DNA of 41,013 nucleotides from Phallusia fumigata (GCA_008931825.1 QXVZ01025793.1:1-41013), one strand, 5' to 3'; numbered from the stretch's first letter, positions 23,597 through 36,600 are shown. Program-made: numbers and translations. Notes: generated from the sequence alone by a model not told the origin.

Positions 23597-26500
23597 ATGG
23601 ACTACCCTTCCTACTTGGGTGTTGGATCAAATTACGACACAACTGCTTGCATGGTAGCAGCCGCTGCAACTAGCAATGAGAGTCAAGCTTACGCTACCAA
23701 TCCTTATACCGCGGATTTTAACTCCTGTGCCCATGCTCAGGTAAATTTCTCATCATATATATCACAAAAAGTCCAGGAAATTGTTTGCCACTGAATGTGT
23801 TTGTTGTATTCTGTCGCTACAGCGGTTTCTCTGTCGTAAGCTAGGTGCCCTTATGGAAATACATATCGGTGACATTGTTTCCATTCATAACTGTATTAAA
23901 ACGAGGGTTTTGTATTTCGAGGGTTATTTTATTTTTAAATTTGTTAGAAACACTAAAGATACCCGCAGACTTTAAAACACAAGCAAACGGAATTTTTAAC
24001 GAAACATGGAGAATTTTGGCCGACTGTTGCTCTTTATTTACTTTTTTTAAGCAATCGACACAAAACAATTTTTCGTCGGCTTACGCTTCAGCCGTTCCGA
24101 TCCGTAACACGACGTTTGGGGTTCCAACTTGCCAGCCGTCAATGTCTACAGCGACCGCCTATGGCTTGAACGGGCTTCGAGACACGTCGCCATATTCCTC
24201 AGGTAACCACTAGTGACCACTGTTGCTGTTCCACCCAACAACAGTGACCTTATAATTTGTCAAAAATGCATAAATTCCTTCATAAAGTTGGGATAGTGTG
24301 CCACTTGCCTTTTGGTTCATTTCTGCATATTTTTTAATTGTTTTTGTAAAGTAACTATTTCGCATGTCGATGAAATTATGAAAGGTACTAAATTTTAGTT
24401 TCTTTAACTGACAACAACCCATACAATTTCCGAAACAATTAGCGTCTAGGGGATGCATTTTCTTNACTTTATAATTTGTCAAAAATGCATAAATTCCTTC
24501 ATAAAGTTGGGACAGTGTGCCACTTGCCTTTTGGTTCATTTCTGCAAATTTTTTAATTGTTTTTGTAAAGTAACTATTTCGCATGTCGATGAAATTATGA
24601 AAGGTACTAATTTTTAGTTTCTTTAGCTGACAACAGCCCATACAAGTTCCAAAACAATTAGCGTCTAGGGGATGCATTTTCTTTTCCGCACGTACCATAA
24701 ATTTGACCACCTAAGTGACATCTGTTCGGCCGCGGCCATTTAATGCACCTTATAGCTGAAGCGGTCGCCGAACATTTGCCCTCATCCGCATGATGCCCCG
24801 CACTCATGTCACATTGGATCATTGAGACGATGATGTATAGGATTTACTAATACCTTGATTGGCGCCGATTGTTTTCGATGTTTATCGGTCTGCCACGCGT
24901 CTCGCTGTGGAAAAACGAAAACAGGGAGAATGGGCTAACTCGAAATTAAAGACTTAAAATGTTCACAGCATAAAAAAAGGAATTGTTGTTTAAGTAAAGC
25001 AATATAAAAAACCTTTGCAATGCAAAAAAGTTGGTAAAATTTGTTCCAATGTATGTGTCTACAAATCTCTGTTTTGGCACTTTTTATAAAACGACTTTAA
25101 ACTTTATGTGGAAAATTTTAATGTTTTAAACTACGCGTTATATTATCCTAGTATCGGCGGGGTATTTTTAACTGCAAAGAGACAAGATATTTTATAAGTG
25201 CTGATGCGCGATATAACATACTAATTGCTTTTCCGGACATAAAACAACAGATGTGCTCCGGATATATGCAACCAATTTATCATACCCTTCGCGCATTTTT
25301 TTGATTCAAATGACCAAGATGCATTTTGTGGAACAGGTCTACCACTTACAAACGCACAGTTTCTACTGATTAATTTGAAGCGAATCAGTAACAGTTTGGA
25401 AAATTTTTAGTTCCCTGCAAGTTTTTCACCGAGACCAGTCACCAGCATCACCCGGGTTACGGAGGTTTACACGAACGTCGCAAGCAGCGCAGAATCCGGA
25501 CGACTTTTACCAGCTCACAACTTAAGGAGCTTGAAAAGGTTTTTGCCGAAACCCACTACCCCGACATCTACACACGAGAGGAGCTTGCCTTAAAGATTGA
25601 CCTGACGGAGGCAAGGGTTCAGGTAGGTCGTGATTAAATGCACCTTGGCATAGTAGGGATAGTATATCGACTGACAATAATGGACATCACTTTTTAGACA
25701 AAAATTGCAAAAAACACAGTTAATTAGGTACACAATTCATGGTTTTAAATATTCTCAATAGCAAGATACAAGCCAGTACTTGTGTATGAAACATTTTCTA
25801 CGTTTCGACAAACGCTGTTGTCATCATCAGGAATGACTCGGAAAAGCGGCGCAAAGTTACTTGTCGGGATAAAAGAAAAAAGTTTGTACGTAGAATATGT
25901 TACTGGCTTGTATCTTCCTATTGTGACGCAGTTACTTGTACTGGAATTTGGATGTAAACATGTGAACCGCCATTTTGTAAAATCATTCAAACGTCTCGCG
26001 CTATAACTTCTAGTCGCTGGATGCTTGCACCCACATTCCGCATTTTCACAATGTTATTTTCGTATTTTTTGCATAAGGTTTGGTTTCAAAACCGCCGGGC
26101 GAAATGGCGCAAAACTGAACGAGCCAAACAGCAGCCGCAATCTCTCCAGCATTCGCCCGACAGTTCTCCTTCAAGTCCCGGCAGTTTGTCTGCTATCAAC
26201 AGCACAGAATCGATCAACAATTCGAGTCCAATCGACGAAATAGGTAGTCTACAATTTAAAATTTATTTTAAAAAAGTTTTTTGTTTTGCATTATAATATT
26301 TGCCATTATTATCTTGCAAATATAAGCAGCAGATTAGAACAGATTTGTTTGCTGATGGAGGAGTTTATTTCGGTAATTTTCATAGCTGTTTGGTAATATT
26401 CAGGTTTTTAGGTACAAAAACTACCACAAAACATTTTTGCTCTATGCAAGTGATTCCCAGTAAAACAGTATGGCCGCGCAGTTGCATTGAAAAAACGCTA

Positions 26501-28421
26501 GGCTTTTCGGATCGGGAATTTCTGGCGGTGTTTTGAAAGTGATCGCGGTTTTAGGCGCCTCAAAATCCCCTGACTCATGTGGGATATTCTTTGGAACTCA
26601 CCACGATATCGATTTGACACGCCTGCTGTAAAAAAGCGCTTGCGCATATCACATGAATATAATATGCGATGACGCGCCACTTTTGCAGTTGAAAAAGTCA
26701 ATTCTTTGCTTAATTGTCCATTTTGACAGCGTTTGCTTTTTCGCACAGAACTAGACATTATTTTCTTTACGCAGGTATTTAATTTATGACTTTTACAATT
26801 CTGATAATGAATAATTTGTCAAACTCGTTTTCAACAAATTTCCGACAACCATTGTATGGTGGAAAATAATGCGAAACGTACATCCTGTTTATTTGTAGTG
26901 CGGGGAAACATGAGCACAAGCGCAACAGTTTCGACTTTAGAGGAAAACACAAACCCCTCAAACTCGAGGGACGACGTAATGTCACTAAAAAACTCGCTGC
27001 TTGGTGGTGGTGCTGAGTTGGTTCACATGGTTGGTAAGTTTCTTCCCTCATGGGACGAATACAGAAACAATGCATAATCGTTTGTTAAAAATAATTTAGA
27101 GCAACTTTATTGTGGACATAGGTCACAAACCAATCGGCACCGACGGGCATAAACCGAATTCGGGAATCGCTGATGACGTCACCGCGCCGAGCCACCAGTC
27201 AGTGTCGATGGACGTCTCAGCAGCGACAGCTTTCCGCGCCAAGCAGTCGATGATAGGCAACCAACTGCAAAATATGCCAGTGCAATACAACAGCGCACCG
27301 CATGGCCTTTCAAGTAAGCTCGTTCTCAAAAATTCCGCATTTAGTTGACTTCCGTGCTCATTGTGGTTTTCTTACGAAGGAAAAATATTTTTTTAACTTT
27401 TACTCCCTTAATTGGTATTTACTTTCATGTCTAACGCTGGCTAAATTTCGTTTTATTTACAAACGATAGACTATGGAAGTTGTGCACTGATAACTTTTTA
27501 CCCCATAGTTCACCCATTGGCTGACGTACAGACACCCTTATTATATCTTCCACTTTCCTTGGGAAAAGAGTCAAATGCTGTAATGAAATATGGTCACCGA
27601 CATGGTGCTTCTTATTGGTTGTTCAAAATTTTAATTTTGCATTGGTGTAATAAATTTGGACTTCAGGTTAGATTTGGGTTGTATACAGTCTTCAAATATT
27701 GATTGTGGAACGATTTTGTTGATTTCTTCCAGCTTAACAACATGCCAAAATCGTTTATCATGCTGGGCTCTTGTCGCTGTCTTAAACGAATTAGAATCGA
27801 TTGCACTGAGGTCACATTCTTGCTGAAGGATGTTACAACATACATATTTCATATTCAGTACCAGAAATAGCGTGCACTCGTTGATATGAAATCTAATGTA
27901 GATTAGGTTCAAAAACTGCCCAAACTTGATGAAACGTCAAATCCCTTGGTGTAAGAACAGTTAATGCGCGAAATTATCGCGCTTTTGGCGCTGATCCAAT
28001 CAGCGCGCGAATTGATTCGATTTGTCGTCATTATAAATCGATTGGAAACCTTGCAGGTCACGGTCGTTCCTCGCATACTCCCTCCTCGTCGGTTTCTTGG
28101 CTCCTTTCTGGCGGCAACAACAAGGTGGCCAGCCCGCTCAACAACACGCCATTTGCTGATGTCCTATCGGTGCTCACCCGCAACACTCCCGGATGTTCAA
28201 CGGTGGCTGCAGCAGCCGTTCTCATGACGCCGACTTCCGTGGCCACCCCGGTCACCACCACGTGTTTCGGTGGCAATACTGGTGCTGTGCATTCGCCACA
28301 AAACGGCGCTAGCATCGGCTTTCCAAAGGCGTTTGGATCAACGCAGAAGGCCAAGGCAATCAGCAACAACATGTTTCTCGATCACAACGCGTTGTCGTCG
28401 TCCCTTTCATCCAGCAACTAA
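23597..28421 (+). CDS. Phox2: Paired-like homeobox transcription factor Phox2
   Basis: Homeodomain protein known in vertebrates as the master regulator of visceral and noradrenergic neurons, acting in the nucleus. Seven exons in phase: 23597-23740, 24052-24202, 25411-25622, 26078-26243, 26899-27033, 27122-27313, 28057-28421; 454 residues. The N terminus starts [10 protein letters not shown], close to the MDYSYL start of vertebrate PHOX2. Residues about 94-104 (PYSSVPCKFF) match the vertebrate PYSAVPYKFF block, followed by [10 protein letters not shown]. The homeodomain spans about 124-183: [38 protein letters not shown], then [18 protein letters not shown], with glutamine at position 50. The intron between homeodomain residues 46 and 47 is at the conserved paired-like position. 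Vertebrate PHOX2B has F where this has W in KWRK. The C-terminal 270 residues are longer than in vertebrates and lack the 20-alanine tract; there is only a four-alanine run. Exons 5 and 6 rest on splice sites and phase rather than homology, so they are less certain. Introns hold a duplicate artefact, an antisense frame and a ribozyme-like repeat. Confidence 0.93.
24247..24464. repeat. Direct repeat copy 1 beside N at 24465 (likely assembly duplicate)
   Basis: 218 bp in Phox2 intron 2, repeated at 24466-24683 with eight substitutions and no indel. On the minus strand both copies keep one frame open. Confidence 0.9.
24466..24683. repeat. Direct repeat copy 2 beside N at 24465 (likely assembly duplicate)
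   Basis: Partner of 24247-24464, offset 219. Beyond 24683 the sequence is unique and continues the minus-strand open frame to about 24710. Confidence 0.9.
25764..25915 (-). mobile_element. Short inverted-repeat element with hammerhead-like core
   Basis: In Phox2 intron 3. A perfect 15-bp inverted repeat, AGATACAAGCCAGTA (25764-25778) and its complement (25901-25915), closes a 152-bp unit. Inside, on the minus strand, CTGATGA (25830-25824) is followed by one T, a GACAA/TTGTC stem with a six-base loop (25822-25807), then GAAAC (25806-25802). This is the order of a hammerhead ribozyme core, except for the extra T beside stem II. GTTTC at 25792-25788 can pair with GAAAC. Penelope-like elements are known to carry hammerhead motifs near their ends, so this may be a relic of one. 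Self-cleavage is not established. Confidence 0.5.
27988..28006. repeat. Perfect 8-bp inverted repeat containing CCAAT
   Basis: GCGCTGAT, CCA, ATCAGCGC in the last Phox2 intron, 50 bases before exon 7. The loop creates a CCAAT box, and a TTATAAAT lies about 25 bases downstream (28031-28038), so an internal promoter is a possible alternative reading to a simple hairpin. Confidence 0.45.
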
Positions 28422-28781
28422 AAAACTGCATTTAAATCTGCAGCATGGTGTCGTGCTCGAGCAATCCGTCACTTTTCGCGTCGCTTCGCTTTTCCATTCT
28501 GCCATTTTTGACAGAGCTTGGTGAGTTTGCTGTATTTGCACTAGCAATTGAATGCGCTCTTGCACGGCCTCTGGTGATTTTCTGGCGCTGTTTTTTCAAG
28601 AGCCACCTTTTTACTATTTGCATACCGATCTACGACTGCACAACCTGTTTACGGGACGTGTGCGGCACTGTGTCTAAATGTGTGTCTTTTGTTTTGCTTG
28701 CTTCAATTTACCACCTGTCTTCATGAACGAATAACGTCATGCAAGTTCTGGAAGGGATCTTGCTATCGAATCTAAGCGGCT

Positions 28782-28787
28782 AATAAA
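28782..28787 (+). terminator. Candidate Phox2 poly(A) signal
   Basis: AATAAA 361 bases past the Phox2 stop; a second AATAAA lies at 28965-28970. Either would end a compact 3' UTR. Confidence 0.45.
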
Positions 28788-30375
28788 CAAGCGTCGGATG
28801 TGCCCTTTTGTTATGTTGAGTTTACAAGACACACCGTGAAGTTAGATCAAGCAAAGCTGTTAATGCATAGATAAAACAACAACGAGAACGTACTTGTTGC
28901 ATTCAAAGATGCATATAACCTGAAACGACAGGTGATTGTTCCAATGATTTTAACTGTTTGTGGAAATAAAAGGCGGTGATGTGCGCAAGAAATTAGCACT
29001 CGACATTCATTATCAATAAATGACCGCAAATAGTTGTGACCAATAACGGTAAGGGTACAATATTAATATATCGTGCGGGCGTTGTGGAGAGCAGTACGCG
29101 ATTGTGCAGAAAACAACGTCAAGGCGGCTGCAGCGGCATCATTATCGAGTTCACATAAAAAGCACAAGCGATACATGGCGAAAACAAAACATACACGTGG
29201 TCATAAAAATAGAGCGAACTTTTGCTATGTCGCAATAGAAAACGTGTGAAATACCTAAGCCGGGTGCACAGAGACTACAATAGGCCGACCTTAAAAAATT
29301 AAAGTAAGTACGGTTGGAACATAACGAAATACAGTACGTGTAATCGACGTGGACCCTGCTTCATATAATGAACGCGTATTACCATCAACACTGATACGAT
29401 ATACAAGGCGCAAAGTTCAAGGTGTCAATGGTGAAAGTTCACAGGTAAGTGGTGTAGAGATTGTCATCAGCGCTAAAAGGTCGTACAGCTCATTGGCGCC
29501 ACCGCCCGGAAACTTTGCAACGAGTGTTTGGCCGCTTGGTGCAGACACGCATGACCGACGAGCAGGGAGCAAGTGCTGCAACAAGATTGAATCTGGTTAG
29601 TTCACACAAATAAATTCGCCAGAGTATTGCGAAATGGAAAATAGAAACCGTAAAAAATAAACATTTTAAAATTGACGTTTTTCGTGCCTAAACAAACAAA
29701 ATATTTTGTTGCACACGCCACGGGTAATGCAACAAACTTGCACTCCACAAAGTTCTGGATTCCTTAATTAACTCCGACTTGACTTAACTTCCTTAAGGTG
29801 GCAATTACTGTTTTGAATTTGGCAGCCCGCAGACAAATTGCCATGGGTTATTCGGCAACTGTGATGCTTTGCCCAGGAATTCGCGCCGCAACAAAAGCCC
29901 GCTTATTATTATCCCTGTCTCAAAGAATCGCACTGGGACAATTAACCGTCAAGAAGCTTATGCGCAGCCTAATTATGGGCTGTATGAAAACGACGTGGCA
30001 GAGAGTTGTAAAGCTTATTCGGTGTGTGTTTGTGAATTCGGTGCCCAGTAAGCACTTGCGTGGAGATATGCGCTTGATTCGTTGTTTTCAAACATGGGTT
30101 GTACATTTAATTGGCACAAATGAACAGAAATTGATAAAAAAACCTTTGGCATTGACGCAAACGTCTATATAGGCACCTGGCATAATATACAAATCAGATT
30201 CGCTGTTGAATTTTCACCTAATTTGCTTGGTTATGGTCAATCTCGCAAAGTTACGCTGTAAAGGCTAAAATACGGTGAAGCACATTGTGCCCAGTCGGGT
30301 GCAGTTGACTACCAAAGTACATGTTTTCTGCGGTTTTGTTCCAAATCAGGGTAAAAGATCGAGGCCAAGTCGTTG

Positions 30376-30664
30376 TGACGTCAGTGCACCCCAAGTGAGC
30401 ATTTGGGTGGCGGCCGCAGAATCGCCTGCGTCACGCCGTCGTATTTTCGGGTTTAACGGCGCGTTTTCGGCGCAGCGGCTTGGCACGTGGCCAGCTGCTT
30501 TGAACTTGTCAAATATCGCTTCCTTGTCGATTCCATGTTGACATTTGGAAAACTGGCGCGTGTGACGTAACAATTCGCGACTGGGTCATGAATATGTTTG
30601 TTTCCGGTTCATCACAGGGAGCGACCGCCGATTGGCGGAAACGCAGATAAGAGAGGTGACGTCA
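30376..30664. promoter_or_regulatory. Cluster of CRE, E-box and CCAAT motifs
   Basis: Two perfect TGACGTCA palindromes (30376-30383 and 30657-30664), a CACGTG at 30484-30489 and an inverted CCAAT (ATTGG near 30631) lie within 290 bp of CpG-rich DNA, about 2 kb downstream of Phox2. The density resembles a CpG-rich promoter or enhancer. No downstream gene was recognised. Confidence 0.4.
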
Positions 30665-33600
30665 CGCGAATTGCGTGCTGAGGAATGGAGCAACAAAAGG
30701 GAGTCGCGAGTAAATGATGTTGGATATTGGAAAAACGTGCATGCAAACTATATCGAGCACCTATTTTAAACGCCAACGTGGGATGACAAATTTATTTTTT
30801 TACTATGACATTCGGTTATCGCAAATGTCAACATAATAAAAACAAACAAAAAGTTCTTTAATTAAGAATCACACATCATGGAAATGTTCCCTTCCATTCA
30901 CAATAACCTGATCTCGGCATACGTTTTCGCCTTGGTGATAGATTTACCCAATTAATTCGGCCGCCTTGGGACAGGCGACAATTAGCTTCGAAATAGCGAA
31001 GGCGCATAACCGCAGCGGCATTATGCAAACACGAACACCCTATAACAGGTTCAACGTTCAAGCCCAAGTCCCAGTTCCGTGCGCACTTGTGACGGCGACG
31101 GTTTAATCCCCACCCGCCGCTTGTTTTGGGCCAAATACAAAGTGCCGTGGTACCGATCTCTCCGGGACGGGCGTAAAGCTCCCAAAACGAGACAACGAGA
31201 GGGCGACAAGAAAGCGTTGCAAACGTTATATGCAATGGGCTTGCCGACACTTGCTCGAAAACATAAACAGGCTCGTGGCGCGCGAGAAAGAGCGCTGTTT
31301 GTGAAGGCCTCGCCGAACGTTTCTCAAACCCTAACATTTATAAACGTGGTTCGGCTTGCTCCTTCAAATAACAGCATACGCACAACTTACGCCCGCAACT
31401 GCGCGGCCTTAAAAGGAACGCGCTAATGATCAAAGCGATTTAAGATGACGCTGTAAACAAATGAACGATTTGATGAGCGCCCGACAATTGCGCGCTTCGG
31501 AATTTTTTCCTAAAAAGGTCGAAGTTCAGAGATTGGGAGATGGGGGAGAAGATGCCACCCCTTGTCGTGGCGCTTCAGGTAGTCCGAAACAAATCAACTC
31601 GCTGTTGCCTTATACGGCCATGAGTTCGCGCGCAAAGTTCATTATCCTAATCTGTATTAGCAAAGGTGGCAACGGGTGCGTGTTTTACATGGATCAACGC
31701 CTTGCGACGCCCTTGACTCAGTCGAGAAGTCACCTGGTCAATGGCTGATCGATCTTGAGACAATTTGACAGTTTTTTATAAGCCGCGCGGATCGGAAAAA
31801 GTAAAGCTGGGAGTCATAGACGATTACACTTAAGACTGTATCTGATAAAACAGCCGCGGAAATAGTTGTACTTGACTTATTGTTAACGGTAAAAGTTTCA
31901 AAAATATTCCAAAGAGCATTAATACATGCGAAAATATAGAGTGGGTTCTCAAATGCGGAATATTTGTTATCTCAAAAATATATTTTTTATTTTGTTTGAA
32001 CACATGCTGCTGTCTTTACGAAATATTTTTGACATGAGTCTGGTAGACACGTACTTCCCCGAAACACATTTGGCGAATATTTTACAAGCTGGTGTCGACG
32101 GCCAAGTTCCCAGCCGATACAAGTGTTGTGCTCCCCCAGTAAAAGAAAGGGGAGTGGGACGCCTTCGTGGAAATCGTAAACTTATCGGCGCAAGGAATGG
32201 AGCTGCCCTCACGCGTCGATAGATAAACAGCTCCTTAGAACATGGCACGCCGGCTAACCGGGCAAGTCCGGGAACTCGTGAAACTGTCGGGTAACCATGC
32301 AGCGATTTGGAACCTTTTGAACGCATTTGATCCCGATGGTTGGGTGACTTGAAATTCCAAAGTGAACGGCTGGATGTTAAGGCGAGCTAAAAAAGTTATG
32401 TTTTTCTTTGCAGTGCTAGGATAAAATTTTTTGCCCTTTTTTGACTATCACCTTTTGTGCATGAACTTTTATTGCTAAATGTTGTTCGTGATTATATTCT
32501 TACCATTGTCACCAAAACAAATATCGATTAAGTGGGAGAAAGGCTTGTTGTTGGCATTTTTACTCACGTCGTCTCGCGAGATCTTTTTGCGTATGTTAAA
32601 ATTGCTTTAGGGGCCGACACCGGCGGTTCCTTGCAAAGTTTACGTCAAAAAAAGCGGTTTCTCACAAGAAATCAGTCTGATTAGTTTTTCTGGCAAAAAC
32701 AAACGATTTCCCGGTTAGCGCTTACGTCGGTAAACTGCACTCTGATTTTTGATCGGAAGCAATACATGTATGCGCAGCAGTGTTTCTCCCAGCCAACTAA
32801 AAATAACGCATCAGGTCGGCAGTTTGGCATCACAAGGAAACAATACGGCGACGCTCTCACATTTGAATGCGAAATCAAACAAAAACAATGCGGCGAACGT
32901 CTTCCTATAGGTGGCGACAGAGGTGCGAGGAAACGACCGGGCGAGCTGGCGCTGGTGCCGAGGACAGAGATAAGACGGGAAGCGATTGTAACGCGAGCTG
33001 CTTGGCGAGCGACGGGGAGAAATACATAAGGGCAAAAAAGTTGGCAGAAACGTTTGGCACGTGGGGTGACAACGGTGTGACTATCTGTTTCCCAAAATCG
33101 TAGCGGATGTCTCATCGTATCTTTGTACATTCACATATGACTATTTAACAGAGACAGCGCGAGTTGAGCTTAATACACTTGTACCACTTGAAGACCTCTT
33201 ACGACCTTTACTCACAGAATGTCGCGCACAACTCAAAGGGTCGATGATTAATGCATAATTACAGGCTCGGTGTCGATTACACAAACGCTATGAAAAAACC
33301 AACAACGAAAGCCACTTTCTCAACGGCACCTGGAACAGGTTGGGGTTTTGCAGCTGTTAATGTTTGTCACCGACCGCTATGTTTGTCTGGGGGCGTCGTT
33401 GCGACTTAAAACACCGGCGTGCACATCAGAAAAGCTCAATATTTAACGTCTGCATGGCAGCTCCAAGTCAAGTTCGTTTGCTTATCCCGCGCTGCAACAT
33501 TGGGGTAGGGGCCGGGGTCGGGCCAACACCAATACAACACATGAGCTGTCGCACGTACGCTTTCACCGCACACGCCTCGGACAATCTGCTTCCCACACAG

Positions 33601-36600
33601 CGTGCATTTGAACGCGTCGAGTTAATTTCCATTCGTCATGATTAAAGTTCGGCGGAGGAAAAACGCCAGAGTCTTAGCGGCGGCGTCATATTCTGCGGCG
33701 AACTAAATACCCTTTAGCTGATTGTCATACGCTTGTGGCCTTATATTGGTTCAAACCGCATTGTCAAATGCGCAATTACAAGCACTAAACTATATTGGTA
33801 CCGTTTTTAGCCTAAAAACACCACTTGTCAGTTGTGTAGAAAATACATATCGGGTATTTACCAAACAACATGTACCTGTTTTGGGGAAAATGGCCACTGA
33901 GCCGTAATGATGGTACCTCAGGCGAACATAAGGCAGACGCTCGGGCGCTTTAAAGGCAGCAGAATCAGAGCAATTATCACCGCGAAAGGCGTGAAAACAA
34001 GGCGGGCTGGTGGCGTACGGGTGGATGAAAAAACAATTCGCTCTGCCTTTGGAACGCTGCGGTGAGGATGGGGAAGATTTAAGGCGCCCGGGCAAAAACG
34101 TGCGCGGTCTTAAAGCAACGAAGATCAAATTGAAGTCAGAATTTTTCCGAGTAACCGGTTTCCAACGATCCTCGTAGCGATGTCAAAGCGTCAGCGATGT
34201 TCACGATGTAAAATTTGACATTCGTCGTTAAAAACGAACCTGGTGAGTAACTTCTACAGGGAGCTGCATTGTACTTATTCCCGCCTGGTATTTCACCTTA
34301 AACGTAGGTTAATGTGCCGACTAAAAGAAAACGAAAGTCTAATTACTTTGATCACAAAGCAAATTCCTTCACAGCGAATCAGAGCGCAACCGCAGAATGT
34401 GGGCACGGCAAGTCGCCTTTTGTCTTCCTCGCAATCAACACATAAACAAGAACGATCGATGGTGGCCAATATAGCGACCAGGTCATACAAGATCATCGCG
34501 ATATGCATTTTCCGTCGTCATTATCGCCTCAAGTACGTCACCACAAGTACGTCACACGTCCGCAGTGCAGTCGGTTCGGAAACGTGGAAGAAAACGAAGC
34601 GCGGCTGGCGAAGTTGTAGCAACAAACAGAGGCCAGAGAAACAAGGCGGGACAAGATTAAGGAGTGAGCTTCGCCGCCGTCGTCCCAGTCATCAAATCTC
34701 TGTTTGTTGCGAGATAGGCCGTCCCCAGATTCGGCGAAACGGCGCTTTCGGTGCCCAACCACCAGCGCGACTTAAAAGTGCATTATCCGTCGACGTGCTT
34801 TACTTCGCTATTCGCTGCGTAAAGTCCCCACTCGCGCAACGTGCACCCGCCGATAAGTCGATTAATAAATACACGCGGTTAATTCTGCGCGCGGTTGTTT
34901 AGGCACTGAGGCGAGCGGCGTGTAACCACCTAGCACAGTCGGATCGCGCGTAAACACGAAAACATCAGTATTGTTCCGGGCATCTCTCTGCTTCCGACGT
35001 TGTTTCTTAAGCCGGGATGCTGCGGCGATGGCGCACGGGACGTTTGCAATTAAATTAGTGCGCGTATTTACCGGGTGACAAATTGCGAACTCCAGTGCAT
35101 TGCGCGCCGTTAGTGAGCGACAGGTAAACCAGACCCTAACAAGGCGACCTTATCGCACAGTGTAAATAAACAGGGCGCACATTCTAAGTGGCCTAATTAA
35201 TTGCCCCCACACGGCAGCCGCGCTCTCTTTTTAAACAGATCGTGCCCAATATTTGCAGGGCACAACCAATCTATCTTCATTTACAAACTGGTTTATGGCG
35301 AATTTGACAGTTTGCTCTGTTGTCGTGTATACAAACCCGAATGAAAATTTGCTCTTGTGTGGCCTTGTGGCCGCCACTGTAGGGGCGCAAAGCCAGGAAT
35401 TAAAATGATAACGAAGTCGAATCAATGGGAAAAAATACATCAGATTTACATAGAACTCGAGATTTCGATTTAATTATTGTAGCGCAGCGCTGCGAGGTAA
35501 CACCAGGTATGGTGGGGTGCGCGACCTCGGGAAGTGGAAGTAATACTGGGATGGAAAAACACGTATGCCAAATCCTGCCCGCCGCCAACACGCAAACGTA
35601 CACAGATCCGCAGGGTCTACATCCGGTAGCGCTGCAGTGCGCATCTGCGTGGCAGGGAAGCGTTTGGGTTCGAAAAGTGACAGGTATTACAACCCACGCG
35701 GGTCCAACTCAAAATACCGGTAAAATGGCAGGAAGGTTTCAAAGTTTGGGGAGCGTCCTCGTGACGTCGGTAAAACACCCCGTGAGGCGAATTTTACTGG
35801 AAAATTTACGGAAGGTGAATCACTTCTGTAACTAGAAACGATTTTTCCGTGCGCAAAGTCGGAGATGTCCGACTATATACGACTTGCGAAATCACAAAGA
35901 CCCGGCTCTAATTGGCACCTTGCGCTGCCGAGCAGATAAACAAGTGGCCAAACACTCGATGCAGACTAATTGCATCGATTTGATCGGCACGGATCGTCGT
36001 TAAAACTCTTGAAAAAGCGGGCAGCGGTATGTTTCCCCGTAAAAGACTAAAGCCTCCATTGCTTGCATTGGGAACCAAGTGGATGCTAAAAAAGCAAGTG
36101 TGAGCGCCAATACACGTCTCTTGACAAGGAATTGCAACGGCCAATTATCGGGGCCCACACAAACTGTAATGAACACTCAGCAATGTGTCGCACGCTTGAC
36201 AACCAGCAATCACTTGTGCACTTGGCACTCGAGATCGAGCTCATTAACCGTCACGATAGCATTCAGTCCCACACCAATTGAATGCATCAAAGTGTCCAGC
36301 GGCATTACGTCACGTTAAGCGGGGAGTTTCCAACAAAAAAATTTTGATATTCTGATAACGCTAAAACCAGTTTTTTTCCGCAGCGATTGTTTGAAAACAC
36401 TTTTTTAAATGTGATTCACCTCGATAGAATGTTTTTGGGCAGGGATTTGAATGTTGCGCTGGCTAAAATTAACACGGTATTCTGCAAAATCAAGATTTAT
36501 ATTGTTTTAAAGTTTGGCGCATATGTTTGCGACTGTTTTGTGCCAACCACGAAGGGCACCAAACACAATGATTCAACAGCGCATCATGTTTAATTTTAAT

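Larger units (their letters stand above)
24210..24710 (-). other. Antisense open frame in Phox2 intron 2, unrecognised
   Basis: Reading frame running across the duplicated segment; with the duplicate collapsed it would be about 94 codons. The peptide is not low-complexity: it has a cysteine cluster ([10 protein letters not shown]) and segments such as [14 protein letters not shown] and [13 protein letters not shown]. The two copies differ at eight sites, five synonymous and three fairly conservative replacements. I do not recognise the family. It could be a transposase or gene fragment, an exon of an antisense gene, or chance. Confidence 0.25.

Noticed and set aside
31079..31748. Two successive plus-strand frames that might be exons
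   Set aside because: No homology recognised and no matching splice-site phases between them.
34243..34902. A 220-codon open frame on the plus strand in the Phox2 downstream region
   Set aside because: It begins with GTG, has no recognisable domain, is rich in Arg/Ser/Lys as expected of translated CpG-rich DNA, and has no convincing promoter, splice or poly(A) context.
35425..35835. A 136-codon ATG-initiated frame, plus strand
   Set aside because: No family resemblance and no flanking gene signals; similar-length frames occur on both strands nearby, so chance is the better explanation.
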